The position numbers were made by a program, and so were the translations under genes. Positions 15,592-23,575 of a stretch of DNA of 64,000 bases are shown piece by piece. Below the pieces are notes generated by a model, which searched no databases, had not been told where the DNA came from, and worked only from the letters and a program-made list of their open reading frames with translations. Position 1 is the stretch's first letter. Each line of letters opens with the position of its first letter. This DNA comes from Sphingomonas cannabina (GTDB lineage: Bacteria > Pseudomonadota > Alphaproteobacteria > Sphingomonadales > Sphingomonadaceae), in the NCBI RefSeq assembly GCF_021391395.1, contig NZ_CP090059.1:1411001-1475000 (forward strand). Reading direction: 5' to 3'.

Positions 15592-16869
15592 ATGCGGATC
15601 ACCAAGCTGCGGGTGCTCGACATCCGCTTTCCGACCTCCCAGCAGCTCGACGGATCGGATGCGATGAATGCCGATCCTGACTATTCGGCCGCCTATTGCA
15701 TCCTTGAGACCGATCAGCCGGGGCTGGCGGGGCACGGACTTACCTTCACCATCGGCCGCGGCAACGACATCTGCTGCGCAGCGATCCAGGCCCTTGCGCC
15801 GCTGGTCGAGGGCCTCGACCTCGGCTGGATCCGCGAGGATGCTGGCCGCTTCTGGCGTCATATCACGGGCGACAGCCAGCTGCGCTGGATCGGGCCGGAG
15901 AAGGGCGTGATCCATCTCGCCACCGGTGCGGTCGTCAATGCCGTCTGGGACCTGTGGGCCAAGGCCGAGGGCAAGCCGCTCTGGCGGCTGGTGGGGGAGA
16001 TGTCGCCCGCCGAGCTCATTCGGCTGATCGACTTCCGCTACATCACCGACTGCATCACTCCGCAAGAGGCGCTGGCGCTGCTCGAGCGGCGCGCTGAGGG
16101 CAAGGTGGAGCGTGTCGCGCGCCTGCTTGCCGAGGGATATCCCTGCTACACCACGTCGCCCGGCTGGCTCGGCTATTCGGATGCGAAGCTCGAGCAGCTC
16201 TGCCGCGAGGCGATCGACGAGGGTTTTCGCCACATCAAGCTCAAGGTCGGGAGGGACGTGGCCGACGACATCCGCCGCGTCGGCATCGCGCGCGAGGTGC
16301 TGGGGCCTGACCGCACCCTGATGATCGACGCCAACCAGGTGTGGGAGGTGGACGCGGCCATCGACCATGTCCGCGCGCTCGCCTTCGCCGAGCCCTGGTT
16401 CATCGAGGAGCCGACCAGTCCCGACGACGTGGAGGGGCACCGCCGCATCCGCGAGGCGGTCGCGCCGGTCAAGGTCGCGACCGGCGAGATGTGCCAGAAC
16501 CGCATCATGTTCAAGCAGTTCATCATGCGCAGCGCGATCGACGTGGTGCAGATCGACGCCTGCCGGCTGGGCGGCGTCAACGAGGTGCTGGCGGTGCTGC
16601 TGATGGCGGCGAAGTACGACCTGCCCGTCTGCCCGCACGCGGGCGGGGTGGGGTTGTGCGAATATGTGCAGCACCTGTCGATGATCGATTATCTGAGCTT
16701 CGCCGGAACCAGGGAGGGCCGCGTCGCCGAATATGTCGACCATCTTCACGAGCATTTCGTCGACCCGTGTGTGGTGAGGAACGGCGCCTATCTGCCGCCG
16801 GAGGCACCGGGCTTCTCGATCGAGATGAAGGCGGACAGCCTGTCCCGCTATGAACATGCAGCGGCTTAG
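15592..16869 (+). CDS. fucD: L-fuconate dehydratase-type enolase-superfamily enzyme
   Basis: 425 residues of the mandelate-racemase subgroup. The catalytic set fits the characterised Xanthomonas L-fuconate dehydratase: base lysine in HIKLKVG (K216/K218), metal ligands D246 (MIDANQVW), E272 (FIEEP) and E299 (TGEM), and the dyad histidine H349 in CPHAGGVG. The N-terminal capping domain has the family's GRGNDICC loop. It would convert L-fuconate (or a close L-galacto/D-arabino sugar acid) to the 2-keto-3-deoxy acid. The ATG at 15592 is preferred to a TTG at 15574. It sits 100 bp after the IclR gene. The remaining pathway enzymes are not in the window. Confidence 0.9.
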   Translation: MRITKLRVLDIRFPTSQQLDGSDAMNADPDYSAAYCILETDQPGLAGHGLTFTIGRGNDICCAAIQALAPLVEGLDLGWIREDAGRFWRHITGDSQLRWIGPEKGVIHLATGAVVNAVWDLWAKAEGKPLWRLVGEMSPAELIRLIDFRYITDCITPQEALALLERRAEGKVERVARLLAEGYPCYTTSPGWLGYSDAKLEQLCREAIDEGFRHIKLKVGRDVADDIRRVGIAREVLGPDRTLMIDANQVWEVDAAIDHVRALAFAEPWFIEEPTSPDDVEGHRRIREAVAPVKVATGEMCQNRIMFKQFIMRSAIDVVQIDACRLGGVNEVLAVLLMAAKYDLPVCPHAGGVGLCEYVQHLSMIDYLSFAGTREGRVAEYVDHLHEHFVDPCVVRNGAYLPPEAPGFSIEMKADSLSRYEHAAA

Positions 16870-16948
16870 TCGCTGGCGTCTGGAAATCCGCCGATGACCC
16901 ACCTATAGCCTGCGCCACGTCGATCCTCGGCCATGTGCCGAACGATCT

Positions 16949-17035
16949 GCGGGTGTGGCGGAATTGGTAGACGCAGCGGACTCAAAATCCGCCGTTGGCA
17001 ACAACTTGTCGGTTCGAGTCCGACCACCCGTACCA
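16949..17035 (+). tRNA. tRNA-Leu (anticodon CAA)
   Basis: An 87-base cloverleaf can be folded. The acceptor GCGGGTG pairs with CACCCGT (first pair G-U), and the anticodon arm is GCGGA-CTCAAAA-TCCGC with anticodon CAA reading UUG. A long variable arm (CGTTGGCAACAACTTG) marks class II leucine tRNA, and the T-arm is GTCGG-TTCGAGT-CCGAC. The discriminator A and an encoded CCA follow. It ends 6 bp before the Rieske gene's stop on the opposite strand. Confidence 0.96.
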
Positions 17036-17040
17036 GCATC

Positions 17041-17412
17041 TCACTCCGCCCCGGCCGTGACGATGAAGCCGTCCTCCACCCTGACCGGCCAAGGCGTAAG
17101 GCTCGCGCCGTGGCAGGGGCCGCCGACGCAGCGGCCGGTAGCGATCTCGAACAACGCCGAGTGCCAGCTGCAGGCGATGAGATCACCCGAAGGCGCGAGA
17201 TAGTCGTCGAGCGTTTGTGCGAGCGGCAGGCCCATGTGCGGGCAGCGGTCGACATAGCCGTGGACATCGTCGCCGTGCCGCACGACGAAGCCGTGGAAGC
17301 GGCCGGCGCGGAGCTGGATCACGAAGCTGCGCGCCGTGCCCGGGCCGATCAGCTCCAGCGGCCCCAGCCGCACCCCGGCCGGGGTTGCATAGACGCGGTC
17401 GTCGGCGCTCAC
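17041..17412 (-). CDS. Rieske [2Fe-2S] protein in the homogentisate operon
   Basis: 123 residues; a single Rieske domain. The cluster ligands are visible as CPHMG and [15 protein letters not shown], giving the C-x-H and C-x2-H pairs, and there is no signal peptide or membrane helix. The GTG start at 17412 overlaps the hmgA stop as GTGA, so the two are translationally coupled. Small soluble Rieske proteins carry electrons to oxygenases, yet HmgA itself needs no ferredoxin. Its role here is therefore unclear; it may serve another oxygenase or protect iron enzymes. Confidence 0.88.
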   Translation of the reverse strand: MSADDRVYATPAGVRLGPLELIGPGTARSFVIQLRAGRFHGFVVRHGDDVHGYVDRCPHMGLPLAQTLDDYLAPSGDLIACSWHSALFEIATGRCVGGPCHGASLTPWPVRVEDGFIVTAGAE

Positions 17413-18704
17413 GCTCCGCGCTTCACCTCGGCCTTGCGGAAGCCCGTCCAGCAATCGTCGTAGTCGAGCTGGGCGAGCGGGGTCTCGGCGGCGAAGCGGG
17501 TGGGGCGGAACACGAAGCGGCTCTCGAACATGAAGGCCATGGTGTTGTCGATCTTGTGGGGCTTGAGCTCCGCCTTGACCGCGCCTTCGTAGCTCGCCTG
17601 GTCCGGGCCGTGCCCCGCCATCTGGTTGTGGAGCGAGGCGCCGCCGGGCGCGAAGCCGCCGGCCTTGGCGTCATAGGCGCCGTGGATCAGGCCCATGAAC
17701 TCGCTCATCACGTTGCGGTGGAACCAAGGCGGGCGGAACGTCTCCTCCGCCACCATCCAGCGCGGCGGGAAGATCACGAAGTCGCAATTGGCGGTGCCGG
17801 GGGTGTCGCTCGGGCTGGTCAGCACGGTGAAGATCGATGGGTCGGGATGGTCGAAGCTCACCGTGTTGATCGTGTTGAAGCGGCGAAGGTCGTAGCGGCA
17901 GGGCGCGAGATTGCCGTGCCAGGCGACGACGTCGAACGGCGAATGGTCGAGCGTCGTCGTCCACAGGCCGCCCTGGAACTTCTGCACGATCTCATGCGGC
18001 TCGTCCGAATCCTCGAACCAGGCGGCCGGCGTCTCGAAATCGCGTGGATTGGCGAGGCCATTCGAGCCGATCGGCCCCAGGTCCGGCAGGCGGAACAGCG
18101 CGCCGTAATTCTCGCAGATGTAGCCGCGCGCCGCATCCGCGAGCAGCTCGACGCGGAAGCGCAGCCCGCGCGGGATCAGCGCCACCTGCTGCGGCTCGAC
18201 CGTGAGCACGCCCATCTCGGTGACCAGCCGCAGCGCGCCCTGCTGCGGCACGATCAGCAGCTCGCCGTCGGCGTCGTAGAAGGCGCGGCCGGCCATCGAC
18301 CGGTTGCAGGCGTAGAGATGGACCCCGACGCCCGCTCCGGCTGCGACGTCGCCGTTGCCGCAATAGGTGACGAGCCCGTCGACGAAGTCGGTCGGCTCGG
18401 CCGGCAGCGGCAGCGGGTCCCAGCGCAGGCGGTTGGGGGAGGGCGGCAGCTCGTCGAACGGGCCCGAGCGGATCAGCGATGGCCGCTCGTACGGCCGATA
18501 GGCCGGGTGGTTGGCGGTCGGGCGCAGCCGGTAGAGCCAGCTGCGCCGGTTCTCGCCGCGCGGCGCGGTGAAGGCGGTGCCCGAGAGCTGCTCGGTGTAG
18601 AGCCCATAGGGCACCTGCTGCGGCGAGTTGCGCCCGACCGGCAGCGCGCCGGGGGCCGCCTCGGTCGCGAAATGGTTGGCGAAGCCGGTCATATAATCGG
18701 GCAT
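17409..18704 (-). CDS. hmgA: Homogentisate 1,2-dioxygenase
   Basis: 431 residues, the normal length. It opens the aromatic ring of homogentisate to maleylacetoacetate in tyrosine and phenylalanine breakdown. Family signatures include [13 protein letters not shown] and [16 protein letters not shown] near the start, and [19 protein letters not shown] with iron-ligand histidines followed by EFMGLIHG in the C-terminal half. It lies 28 bp downstream of hppD and overlaps the Rieske gene. Maleylacetoacetate isomerase and fumarylacetoacetase, which would complete the pathway, are not in the window. Confidence 0.97.
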   Translation of the reverse strand: MPDYMTGFANHFATEAAPGALPVGRNSPQQVPYGLYTEQLSGTAFTAPRGENRRSWLYRLRPTANHPAYRPYERPSLIRSGPFDELPPSPNRLRWDPLPLPAEPTDFVDGLVTYCGNGDVAAGAGVGVHLYACNRSMAGRAFYDADGELLIVPQQGALRLVTEMGVLTVEPQQVALIPRGLRFRVELLADAARGYICENYGALFRLPDLGPIGSNGLANPRDFETPAAWFEDSDEPHEIVQKFQGGLWTTTLDHSPFDVVAWHGNLAPCRYDLRRFNTINTVSFDHPDPSIFTVLTSPSDTPGTANCDFVIFPPRWMVAEETFRPPWFHRNVMSEFMGLIHGAYDAKAGGFAPGGASLHNQMAGHGPDQASYEGAVKAELKPHKIDNTMAFMFESRFVFRPTRFAAETPLAQLDYDDCWTGFRKAEVKRGA

Positions 18705-18732
18705 TGTCGCATCCTCGCCACGGCAGCTTGCA

Positions 18733-19779
18733 TCACGCGTCGACGGTGATCACCCCGCGCCTGATCTGGTCAAGCTCGATCGACTCGTAGAGCGCCTGGA
18801 AGTTGCCGTTGCCGAAGCCTTCGTTGCCCTTGCGCTGGATGATCTCGAAGAAGATCGGGCCGAACATGTTCTCCGTGAAGATCTGGAGCAATATGCCCTC
18901 GTCGCCGACATTGCCGTCGATCAGGATGCGGTTCTTCCTGAGCCGTTCCAGGTCCTCGCCGTGGCCGGGCACGCGCTTGTCGACCAGCTCGTAATAGGTC
19001 TCGATCGTGTCCTGCAGGCGCACGCCGCGCGCGCGCAGCTTCTCGACCGTCCCGTAGATGTCGTCGGTGGTGAGCGCGAGGTGCTGGATGCCCTCGCCGT
19101 TATAGTCGCGGATGAATTCCTCGATCTGGCTCTTGTCGTCCTGGCTCTCGTTGAGCGGGATGCGGATCGCATGGTCGGGAGCGATCATCGCCTGGCTGAA
19201 CAGGCCGGTCGCCTTGCCCTTGATGTCGAAATACTTCTGCTCCTCGAAGCCGAAGATCCTGGCGTAGAATTCCGACCACACCCGCATCTGGCCGCGGCGG
19301 ACGTTGTGGGTCAGATGGTCGAGCAGGTCGAGCCCGACCGAGTTGCGCTCCGCCGCCTCGCGCCAGCCGGGGACCTCCTCCCAGCCGGCGAAGGGATCGC
19401 CGTCGACGAGATAGAGCAGCGACCCGCCGATGCCCTCGATCGCCCTGGCGCCGGGCAGGGCGCTGTCGCTGGTGTCGGCCGCCGTCGCGCCGCGCTCGAC
19501 CGCCAGCGCCAGGGCGCGCGCGGCGTCGGCGACGTTGAAGCCCATGCCGTTGGCCGAAGGGCCGTGCAGCGCGCGGAATGCCGCCGCCTGACCCTCACCC
19601 GCATTGAGGATGAAGGCGATGCGGCCCTGACGATAGAGCGTCAGCCCGCGCTCGGGCACGCGCGCCGCGGGAACGAAGCCGAGCTGCTCCAGCTGCGCGC
19701 CCATCGCCGTCGGATCGGGCGAGGTGAACTCGGCGAAGGCGAAGCCGTCGAGCCCGAGCGGATTTGCCTGATCGGTCAT
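18733..19779 (-). CDS. hppD: 4-hydroxyphenylpyruvate dioxygenase
   Basis: 348 residues. It converts 4-hydroxyphenylpyruvate to homogentisate using Fe(II). Two vicinal-oxygen-chelate domains are present, with the iron ligands expected in [15 protein letters not shown] and FFEIIQR, followed by the C-terminal helix [18 protein letters not shown]. The ATG at 19779 has a GGAGG ribosome site; an upstream ATT/ATG-like extension is not supported. It is the first gene of the hppD-hmgA-Rieske operon, and two palindromic boxes overlap its promoter. Confidence 0.97.
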   Translation of the reverse strand: MTDQANPLGLDGFAFAEFTSPDPTAMGAQLEQLGFVPAARVPERGLTLYRQGRIAFILNAGEGQAAAFRALHGPSANGMGFNVADAARALALAVERGATAADTSDSALPGARAIEGIGGSLLYLVDGDPFAGWEEVPGWREAAERNSVGLDLLDHLTHNVRRGQMRVWSEFYARIFGFEEQKYFDIKGKATGLFSQAMIAPDHAIRIPLNESQDDKSQIEEFIRDYNGEGIQHLALTTDDIYGTVEKLRARGVRLQDTIETYYELVDKRVPGHGEDLERLRKNRILIDGNVGDEGILLQIFTENMFGPIFFEIIQRKGNEGFGNGNFQALYESIELDQIRRGVITVDA

Positions 19780-19796
19780 CAAAACCTCCGGATATA

Positions 19797-19844
19797 GTAT
19801 CAAATGAAACCAATACGCCGTGCAGATATGGTGTCAATTGAAAC
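19797..19844. promoter_or_regulatory. Two GTxTCAAwTGAAAC palindromic boxes upstream of hppD
   Basis: Boxes at 19797-19810 (GTATCAAATGAAAC) and 19831-19844 (GTGTCAATTGAAAC) are near-palindromes sharing 12 of 14 bases, 34 bp (about three helical turns) apart. The first begins 18 bp upstream of the hppD start codon, where a repressor would block the promoter. They look like sites for a dimeric MarR- or IclR-type tyrosine regulator, which is not encoded in this window. Confidence 0.6.
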
Positions 19845-19919
19845 GATATCGAGGTGGGTCCGGTTGCCTTTGTCGAAGGCTGGAGCGAAGGAGCTGGATT
19901 GGGCGGATCGACATTCAGC

Positions 19920-20120
19920 CTCTGCCCTCTCCCCTCCATGGAGGGGAGAGGGTTGCGCAGACTTGGCAGCTTGCTGCCTAGTCGGAGCTGGGAGAGGGGT
20001 GGGCGGCTTCGTAGAAGCCGCGCGAGGCTCCGCCTCGCTCTACCCCTCTCCCAACCTCCGCCAGGCACTAAAGCGCCAAGCTGCGGTATCCCTCTCCCCT
20101 TGATAGGGGAGAGGGCAGCG
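19920..20120. repeat. Compound palindromic intergenic repeat, family 3 (CCCTCTCCCC/GGGGAGAGGG)
   Basis: Fills most of the 361-bp gap between hppD and the pseudouridine synthase gene. A 28-bp perfect palindrome sits at one end (19925-19952), and a second hairpin with arms CCCTCTCCCC/GGGGAGAGGG at the other (20090-20115). Inverted copies of GGGAGAGGGGT lie between them. The same design recurs inside the atp operon at 63575-63679. No coding signal is credible here. Confidence 0.85.
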
Positions 20121-20140
20121 AGGCCGAATATCGATCGATC

Positions 20141-21241
20141 CTAGCGCTTCACCGCCCCCCGGCTCCGCCGTTCCCCCCGCCGCTCCTTGCGCACCGTCTT
20201 GGCGTGCGCCTTGGCCTTTGCCTTCTGCTGCGCCTTGGTCGGCGGCGGCGCCTCCTCGGCGAGCGGGCGGTCGCCCAGGGCGAGGTCGAAGCCCAGCATC
20301 GCCATGCTCTCCGCGAAATGCTCGGGCAGCTCGGCGCTCACGTCGACCTTGCCGCCGTCGGGATGGTCGATGCGGATGCGGCGGGCGTGGAGGTGCATCT
20401 TGCGGCTGACCCCGCCGGTCAGGAACGCCTCCTTGCCGCCGTACTTGCCGTCGCCGACGATCGGATGGCCGATCGCCGCCATGTGGACGCGCAGCTGGTG
20501 CGTGCGTCCGGTGAGCGGCTGAAGCTCGACCCAGGCGGCGCGGTTGCCCGCCTGTTCGATGACGCGGTAGCGACTGCGCGACGGCTGCCCTTCATGCTCG
20601 CTGACGTGCATCTTCTCGCCGCCGGTGCCGGGCTGTTTGGCGATCGGTAGGTCGATCAGGCCGTCCTCGATCTCCGGCACGCCGACCACCAGCGCCCAGT
20701 AGATCTTGCGCGCCGACCGGCCGGAGAAATGCTTGGAGAAGAAGGCGGCGGCGCGGGCGGTGCGGGCGAGCAGCAGCGCGCCCGACGTATCCTTGTCGAG
20801 CCGGTGGACCAGCTTCGGCCGGCCCTCCGCGTCGAACTGGAGCGCGTCGAGCAGGCCGTCGACATGGCTTTCGGTGCGCGTGCCGCCCTGCGTCGCGAGG
20901 CCCGGCGGCTTGTTGATGACGATCGCCTGTGCGTCCCGATGGATCACCATCTCGCGTGCGAACTCGATCTGCTCGTCGCTGAGGGGAGGGCGCTCGCGCT
21001 TCGGTCGGGCGGCGGCGACGGCCGGTTCGGCAGGCGGGACGCGGATCGTCTGGCCCTCGGCGAGGCGATCGCCCGGCGTCGCGCGCGCGCCGTCGACCCG
21101 GAGCTGCCCGGTGCGCGCCCAGCGCGAGACGAGGTTGAAGCTCGTCTCCGGCAAATGCCGCTTGAACCAGCGGTCGAGCCGGATGCCGTCGTCGTCGGCG
21201 CCGACGGTGAACTGGCGGACGTTGGTGGACTCTGCGCTCAT
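20141..21241 (-). CDS. RluC/RluD-type 23S rRNA pseudouridine synthase
   Basis: 366 residues. An N-terminal S4 RNA-binding domain (about 12-70: GIRLDRWFKRHLPETSFNLVSRWARTG) is followed by the pseudouridine synthase domain with the catalytic aspartate in HRLDKDTSGALLLA and the motifs VINKPPGLATQGG and LTGRTHQLRVHM. The C-terminus is a very basic Lys/Arg/Ala tail of about 35 residues, longer than in E. coli RluC. The exact target uridines cannot be told from sequence. The start overlaps the crcB stop as ATGA. Confidence 0.93.
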   Translation of the reverse strand: MSAESTNVRQFTVGADDDGIRLDRWFKRHLPETSFNLVSRWARTGQLRVDGARATPGDRLAEGQTIRVPPAEPAVAAARPKRERPPLSDEQIEFAREMVIHRDAQAIVINKPPGLATQGGTRTESHVDGLLDALQFDAEGRPKLVHRLDKDTSGALLLARTARAAAFFSKHFSGRSARKIYWALVVGVPEIEDGLIDLPIAKQPGTGGEKMHVSEHEGQPSRSRYRVIEQAGNRAAWVELQPLTGRTHQLRVHMAAIGHPIVGDGKYGGKEAFLTGGVSRKMHLHARRIRIDHPDGGKVDVSAELPEHFAESMAMLGFDLALGDRPLAEEAPPPTKAQQKAKAKAHAKTVRKERRGERRSRGAVKR

Positions 21242-21609
21242 GCCAGCGCCCGGACGATCTGGAGCCCGCCGAACAGCGCCAGCACCGATCCGATCACCGA
21301 CACCAGCACATAGCCGATCGCCGCGGTGGCCTGTCCGCGCTCGATCATCGTCACCACGTCGAGGCTGAAGGCGGAGAAGGTGGTGAAGCCGCCGAGAATG
21401 CCGACGCCGAGCAGCAGCCGCACGGGCTCGCCCCAGCTCCCGCGCGCGAGGATGCCGGCGAGCAGGCCCATCGCGAGGCCGCCGATCAGGTTCACGGCCA
21501 GCGTACCCCAGGGATAGCCGGGCCCGAACAGCGCGAGCGTCAGCCGTCCGACCAGGTGCCGCGCACCGGCCCCGACCGCGCCGCCGAGCATGACGAGAAG
21601 CAGGTTCAT
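21238..21609 (-). CDS. crcB: Fluoride ion channel CrcB/Fluc
   Basis: 123 residues with four hydrophobic helices and the family motifs GGAVGAGARH at the N-terminus, WGTLAVNLIGG and GFTTFSAFS in the middle. Fluc channels export fluoride as antiparallel dimers. It is translationally coupled to the downstream pseudouridine synthase. No fluoride riboswitch was recognised upstream; that gap instead carries a family-1 repeat. Confidence 0.93.
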   Translation of the reverse strand: MNLLLVMLGGAVGAGARHLVGRLTLALFGPGYPWGTLAVNLIGGLAMGLLAGILARGSWGEPVRLLLGVGILGGFTTFSAFSLDVVTMIERGQATAAIGYVLVSVIGSVLALFGGLQIVRALA

Positions 21610-21650
21610 CTCCGACGCCTAGCCGACCTGCCGCCGTCCGTCACCCTTTC

Positions 21651-21736
21651 GTCATGCCGGGCTTGTTCCGGCATCCACGGAGCCGCAGGCTTTGCTGTCT
21701 GTGGTGCGGTGGACCCCGGAACAAGTCCGGGGTGAC
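21651..21736. repeat. Paired REP-like palindromes, family 1
   Basis: Copies at 21651-21680 (GTCATGCCGG variant) and 21714-21736 (CCCCGGAACAAGTCCGGGG plus TGAC) in opposite orientation, between crcB and the lipoprotein gene. Confidence 0.8.
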
Positions 21737-21762
21737 GATCGTGTTTGTGGCTGGCGTTAGCG

Positions 21763-22506
21763 TCAAATGCCGTTGTTGGCGATAAGATCGATGTCGGTGC
21801 CGCCGCCCTCGCGCGGGGTCATGTAGAGCACATAGGCGCCGCCGTCGCGATTGCGGGTGCCGCCGAGGACGTGCTGCGCGCCGTCCGACTGGTGCTCGGC
21901 GGTGAAGCCCGCCTTCACCGCGCGGGTATAGTACCAGTCGAGCATCGCCGGCATTGGCTGCGGCACGGTGAAGCTCACCACGCGCAGCGAGCATTGCGCA
22001 TCCTGCACCCCCGCCGCCTCGATCACGCGGGCGTTGACGTAGAGCGGGATATCCCGCGGCAGCCGGGTCGCCCAGCCGGCGGCATAGCGCAGCTTGCCGA
22101 TGCAGCCGGGCAGGCCCTGCCCCTTCTGCCGCGCCGCGAGCGCGCCCAGCGTGAGCGATTCGTCCGCGGCCTTGCACTCGGGACAGCCGCCGGCGATCGG
22201 CGGAGGTGCCTTCATGATGTCGCCGGCGGCCGGCGCGGGGCCTGCGGCGACGTCGGTCGACGGCACCGGCGCCGCATAGGGCTGGCTCGGCGGGCGCACC
22301 GAATCGGCGTTGGATTTCTGCGCGAGCTGCGGGTCGACCATGATCTGGTCCTGCAGCGCGCCGGTCAGCAGCGGGTCGCTGCCGTTGTTGGAGATGCCCT
22401 CGGCCAGTTCCTGGTCGAGCGTGTCGACGTTCTGCTCCTGCGGCGCACCACTCCCGCACGCGGCAAGCGCGATCGGCAGCAGCAGGGCGAGAGACATGCG
22501 GATCAT
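21763..22506 (-). CDS. Lipoprotein of unknown function
   Basis: 247 residues. The lipobox LAAC gives a lipidated C17, so it is membrane-anchored on the periplasmic side. A Pro/Ala-rich low-complexity region (about 60-100) precedes a globular domain with four cysteines (GGCPECKAA, LPGCIGKL and AQCSLRVV) and the segment YYTRAVKAGFTAEHQSDGAQHVLGGTRNRDGGAYVLYMTPR. That domain resembles sphingomonad periplasmic proteins of unknown role. Disulfides are plausible. No enzyme motif is recognised. It is transcribed alone, divergent from the small membrane protein at 22601. Confidence 0.75.
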   Translation of the reverse strand: MIRMSLALLLPIALAACGSGAPQEQNVDTLDQELAEGISNNGSDPLLTGALQDQIMVDPQLAQKSNADSVRPPSQPYAAPVPSTDVAAGPAPAAGDIMKAPPPIAGGCPECKAADESLTLGALAARQKGQGLPGCIGKLRYAAGWATRLPRDIPLYVNARVIEAAGVQDAQCSLRVVSFTVPQPMPAMLDWYYTRAVKAGFTAEHQSDGAQHVLGGTRNRDGGAYVLYMTPREGGGTDIDLIANNGI

Positions 22507-22600
22507 CGCGGTTTCCCTGCACCGGACAGGGTTAAGGAAGCGTTGGCGATAGCTGCTGTTCTATATTGATAATACACCTGCACTGCATTAGATTGCCGCC

Positions 22601-22822
22601 ATGCTCAACCTTCTCTCGATCCTTATCGGGCTCGTCGCCCTGATCTTCGCGATCCCCGGGCTGATCCCGCTGCTCGGCATCCTCAACTATGCCGCGATCC
22701 CGATCGCCGTGATCGGCGCCGGCGTCGGCGTGCTGTCGAGCCACAACAGCGGCCGCAACTTCAACCTGCTCGTGCTGGTGGTGGCGGTGGTGCGGCTGTG
22801 GCTGGGCGGCTTCATCTTCTGA
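22601..22822 (+). CDS. Small membrane protein, 73 aa
   Basis: Almost entirely hydrophobic, with three predicted helices (about 3-27, 29-46 and 53-72) separated by a short SSHNSGRNF loop. No cytoplasmic domain is seen. Small proteins of this type are common in sphingomonads and have no assigned function. The gene is monocistronic. It is followed by a 9-bp-arm inverted repeat (GTTTCAGCC/GGCTGAAAC, 22861-22880) and then a very large hairpin. Confidence 0.7.
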   Translation: MLNLLSILIGLVALIFAIPGLIPLLGILNYAAIPIAVIGAGVGVLSSHNSGRNFNLLVLVVAVVRLWLGGFIF

Positions 22823-22884
22823 CGAGAAAGGGCCCGGCGGTCGCCCGGAGCCTTTGATGTGTTTCAGCCAAGGCTGAAACGGTC

Positions 22885-22966
22885 GCGGCACCGGCCCGCT
22901 CCCCCACCCGGCCACCCAGCGGCAGTATCTTATGGGTGGCCGGGTGGGGGAGCGGGCCGGTGCCGC
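22885..22966. repeat. Perfect 34-bp-arm inverted repeat with 14-bp loop
   Basis: Left arm 22885-22918 and right arm 22933-22966 are exact reverse complements over 34 bases, very GC-rich, with a loop of 14 bases. It lies between two convergent genes (the small membrane protein and the glycine-zipper protein), where a bidirectional transcription barrier would be useful, though no T-run follows either arm. It differs from the other repeat families in the window. Confidence 0.9.
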
Positions 22967-22972
22967 TACAAG

Positions 22973-23494
22973 CTAACGGCAGCGGACGTTGCCGCGGTCG
23001 ACCGCGTTGCCGAGCGCACCGCCCGCCGCGGCGCCGATCAGCGTCCCGAGCAGCGCGTCGCGGCGGTTCGCCATGGTATTGCCGAGCAAGCCGCCGGCGA
23101 GGCCGCCGATGATCAGGCCGGTGGTGCCGTCGTCGCGGCGGCAATAATAGCGGCCGTCGTTGCCGTAATAGATGCGGTCGTTGCGACCCAGCCGGCGCTC
23201 GCGATAGTAGCGGCCGTCGCGATAGTAGCGCGAGGGATCGTAATAACGCTGGCCGCGCTCGTACCGGTTGTAGTCGTAGTTGCGATAGCGGCGCCAATCG
23301 CGGTTCCGGTCGCGCCGGTCGCGATAGCCCCGATCGCGGTTATAGTCGCGCGTGGCGCGGCGTATGTCGCGGTTGAACTGCGCCCGATCGCCGTCCTGAT
23401 AGGTGGGAGCGGATGTCGTCGTCGCGGCGGCCGCGGCGGGAACCGCCGAGAAGCTGATCGCGGCGATCACGGCGGCGAGAATGGAGCTGCGCAT
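22973..23494 (-). CDS. Exported Arg/Tyr-rich glycine-zipper protein
   Basis: 173 residues. A signal peptide (cleavage near VPAAAAA, about residue 23) is followed by an extraordinary stretch, about 40-118, made mainly of Arg, Tyr, Asp and Asn (for example RDYNRDRGYRDRRDRNRDWR). The last 50 residues are a glycine zipper (GLIIGGLAGGLLGNTMANRRDALLGTLIGAAAGGALGN) as in 17-kDa surface antigens and envelope proteins. Probably an outer-membrane-associated protein. The GAGGAGGACACC leader gives a clear ribosome site. Confidence 0.8.
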   Translation of the reverse strand: MRSSILAAVIAAISFSAVPAAAAATTTSAPTYQDGDRAQFNRDIRRATRDYNRDRGYRDRRDRNRDWRRYRNYDYNRYERGQRYYDPSRYYRDGRYYRERRLGRNDRIYYGNDGRYYCRRDDGTTGLIIGGLAGGLLGNTMANRRDALLGTLIGAAAGGALGNAVDRGNVRCR

Positions 23495-23575
23495 GGTGTC
23501 CTCCTCTTCAGGCAGACGAAAAAACGAACGCCTGCATCATACAGGGGGTTGCATGTACGGCGAGCTACCGGGCGT

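Noticed and set aside
19804..20103. Open frame in the hppD-pseudouridine synthase gap
   Set aside because: Its sequence is translated palindromic repeat (family 3) and overlaps the hppD operator boxes; no homologous protein pattern.
21610..21762. Fluoride riboswitch before crcB
   Set aside because: The 5' side of crcB is short and occupied by a family-1 repeat; no crcB motif (GGCGAUGG-type) was recognised.
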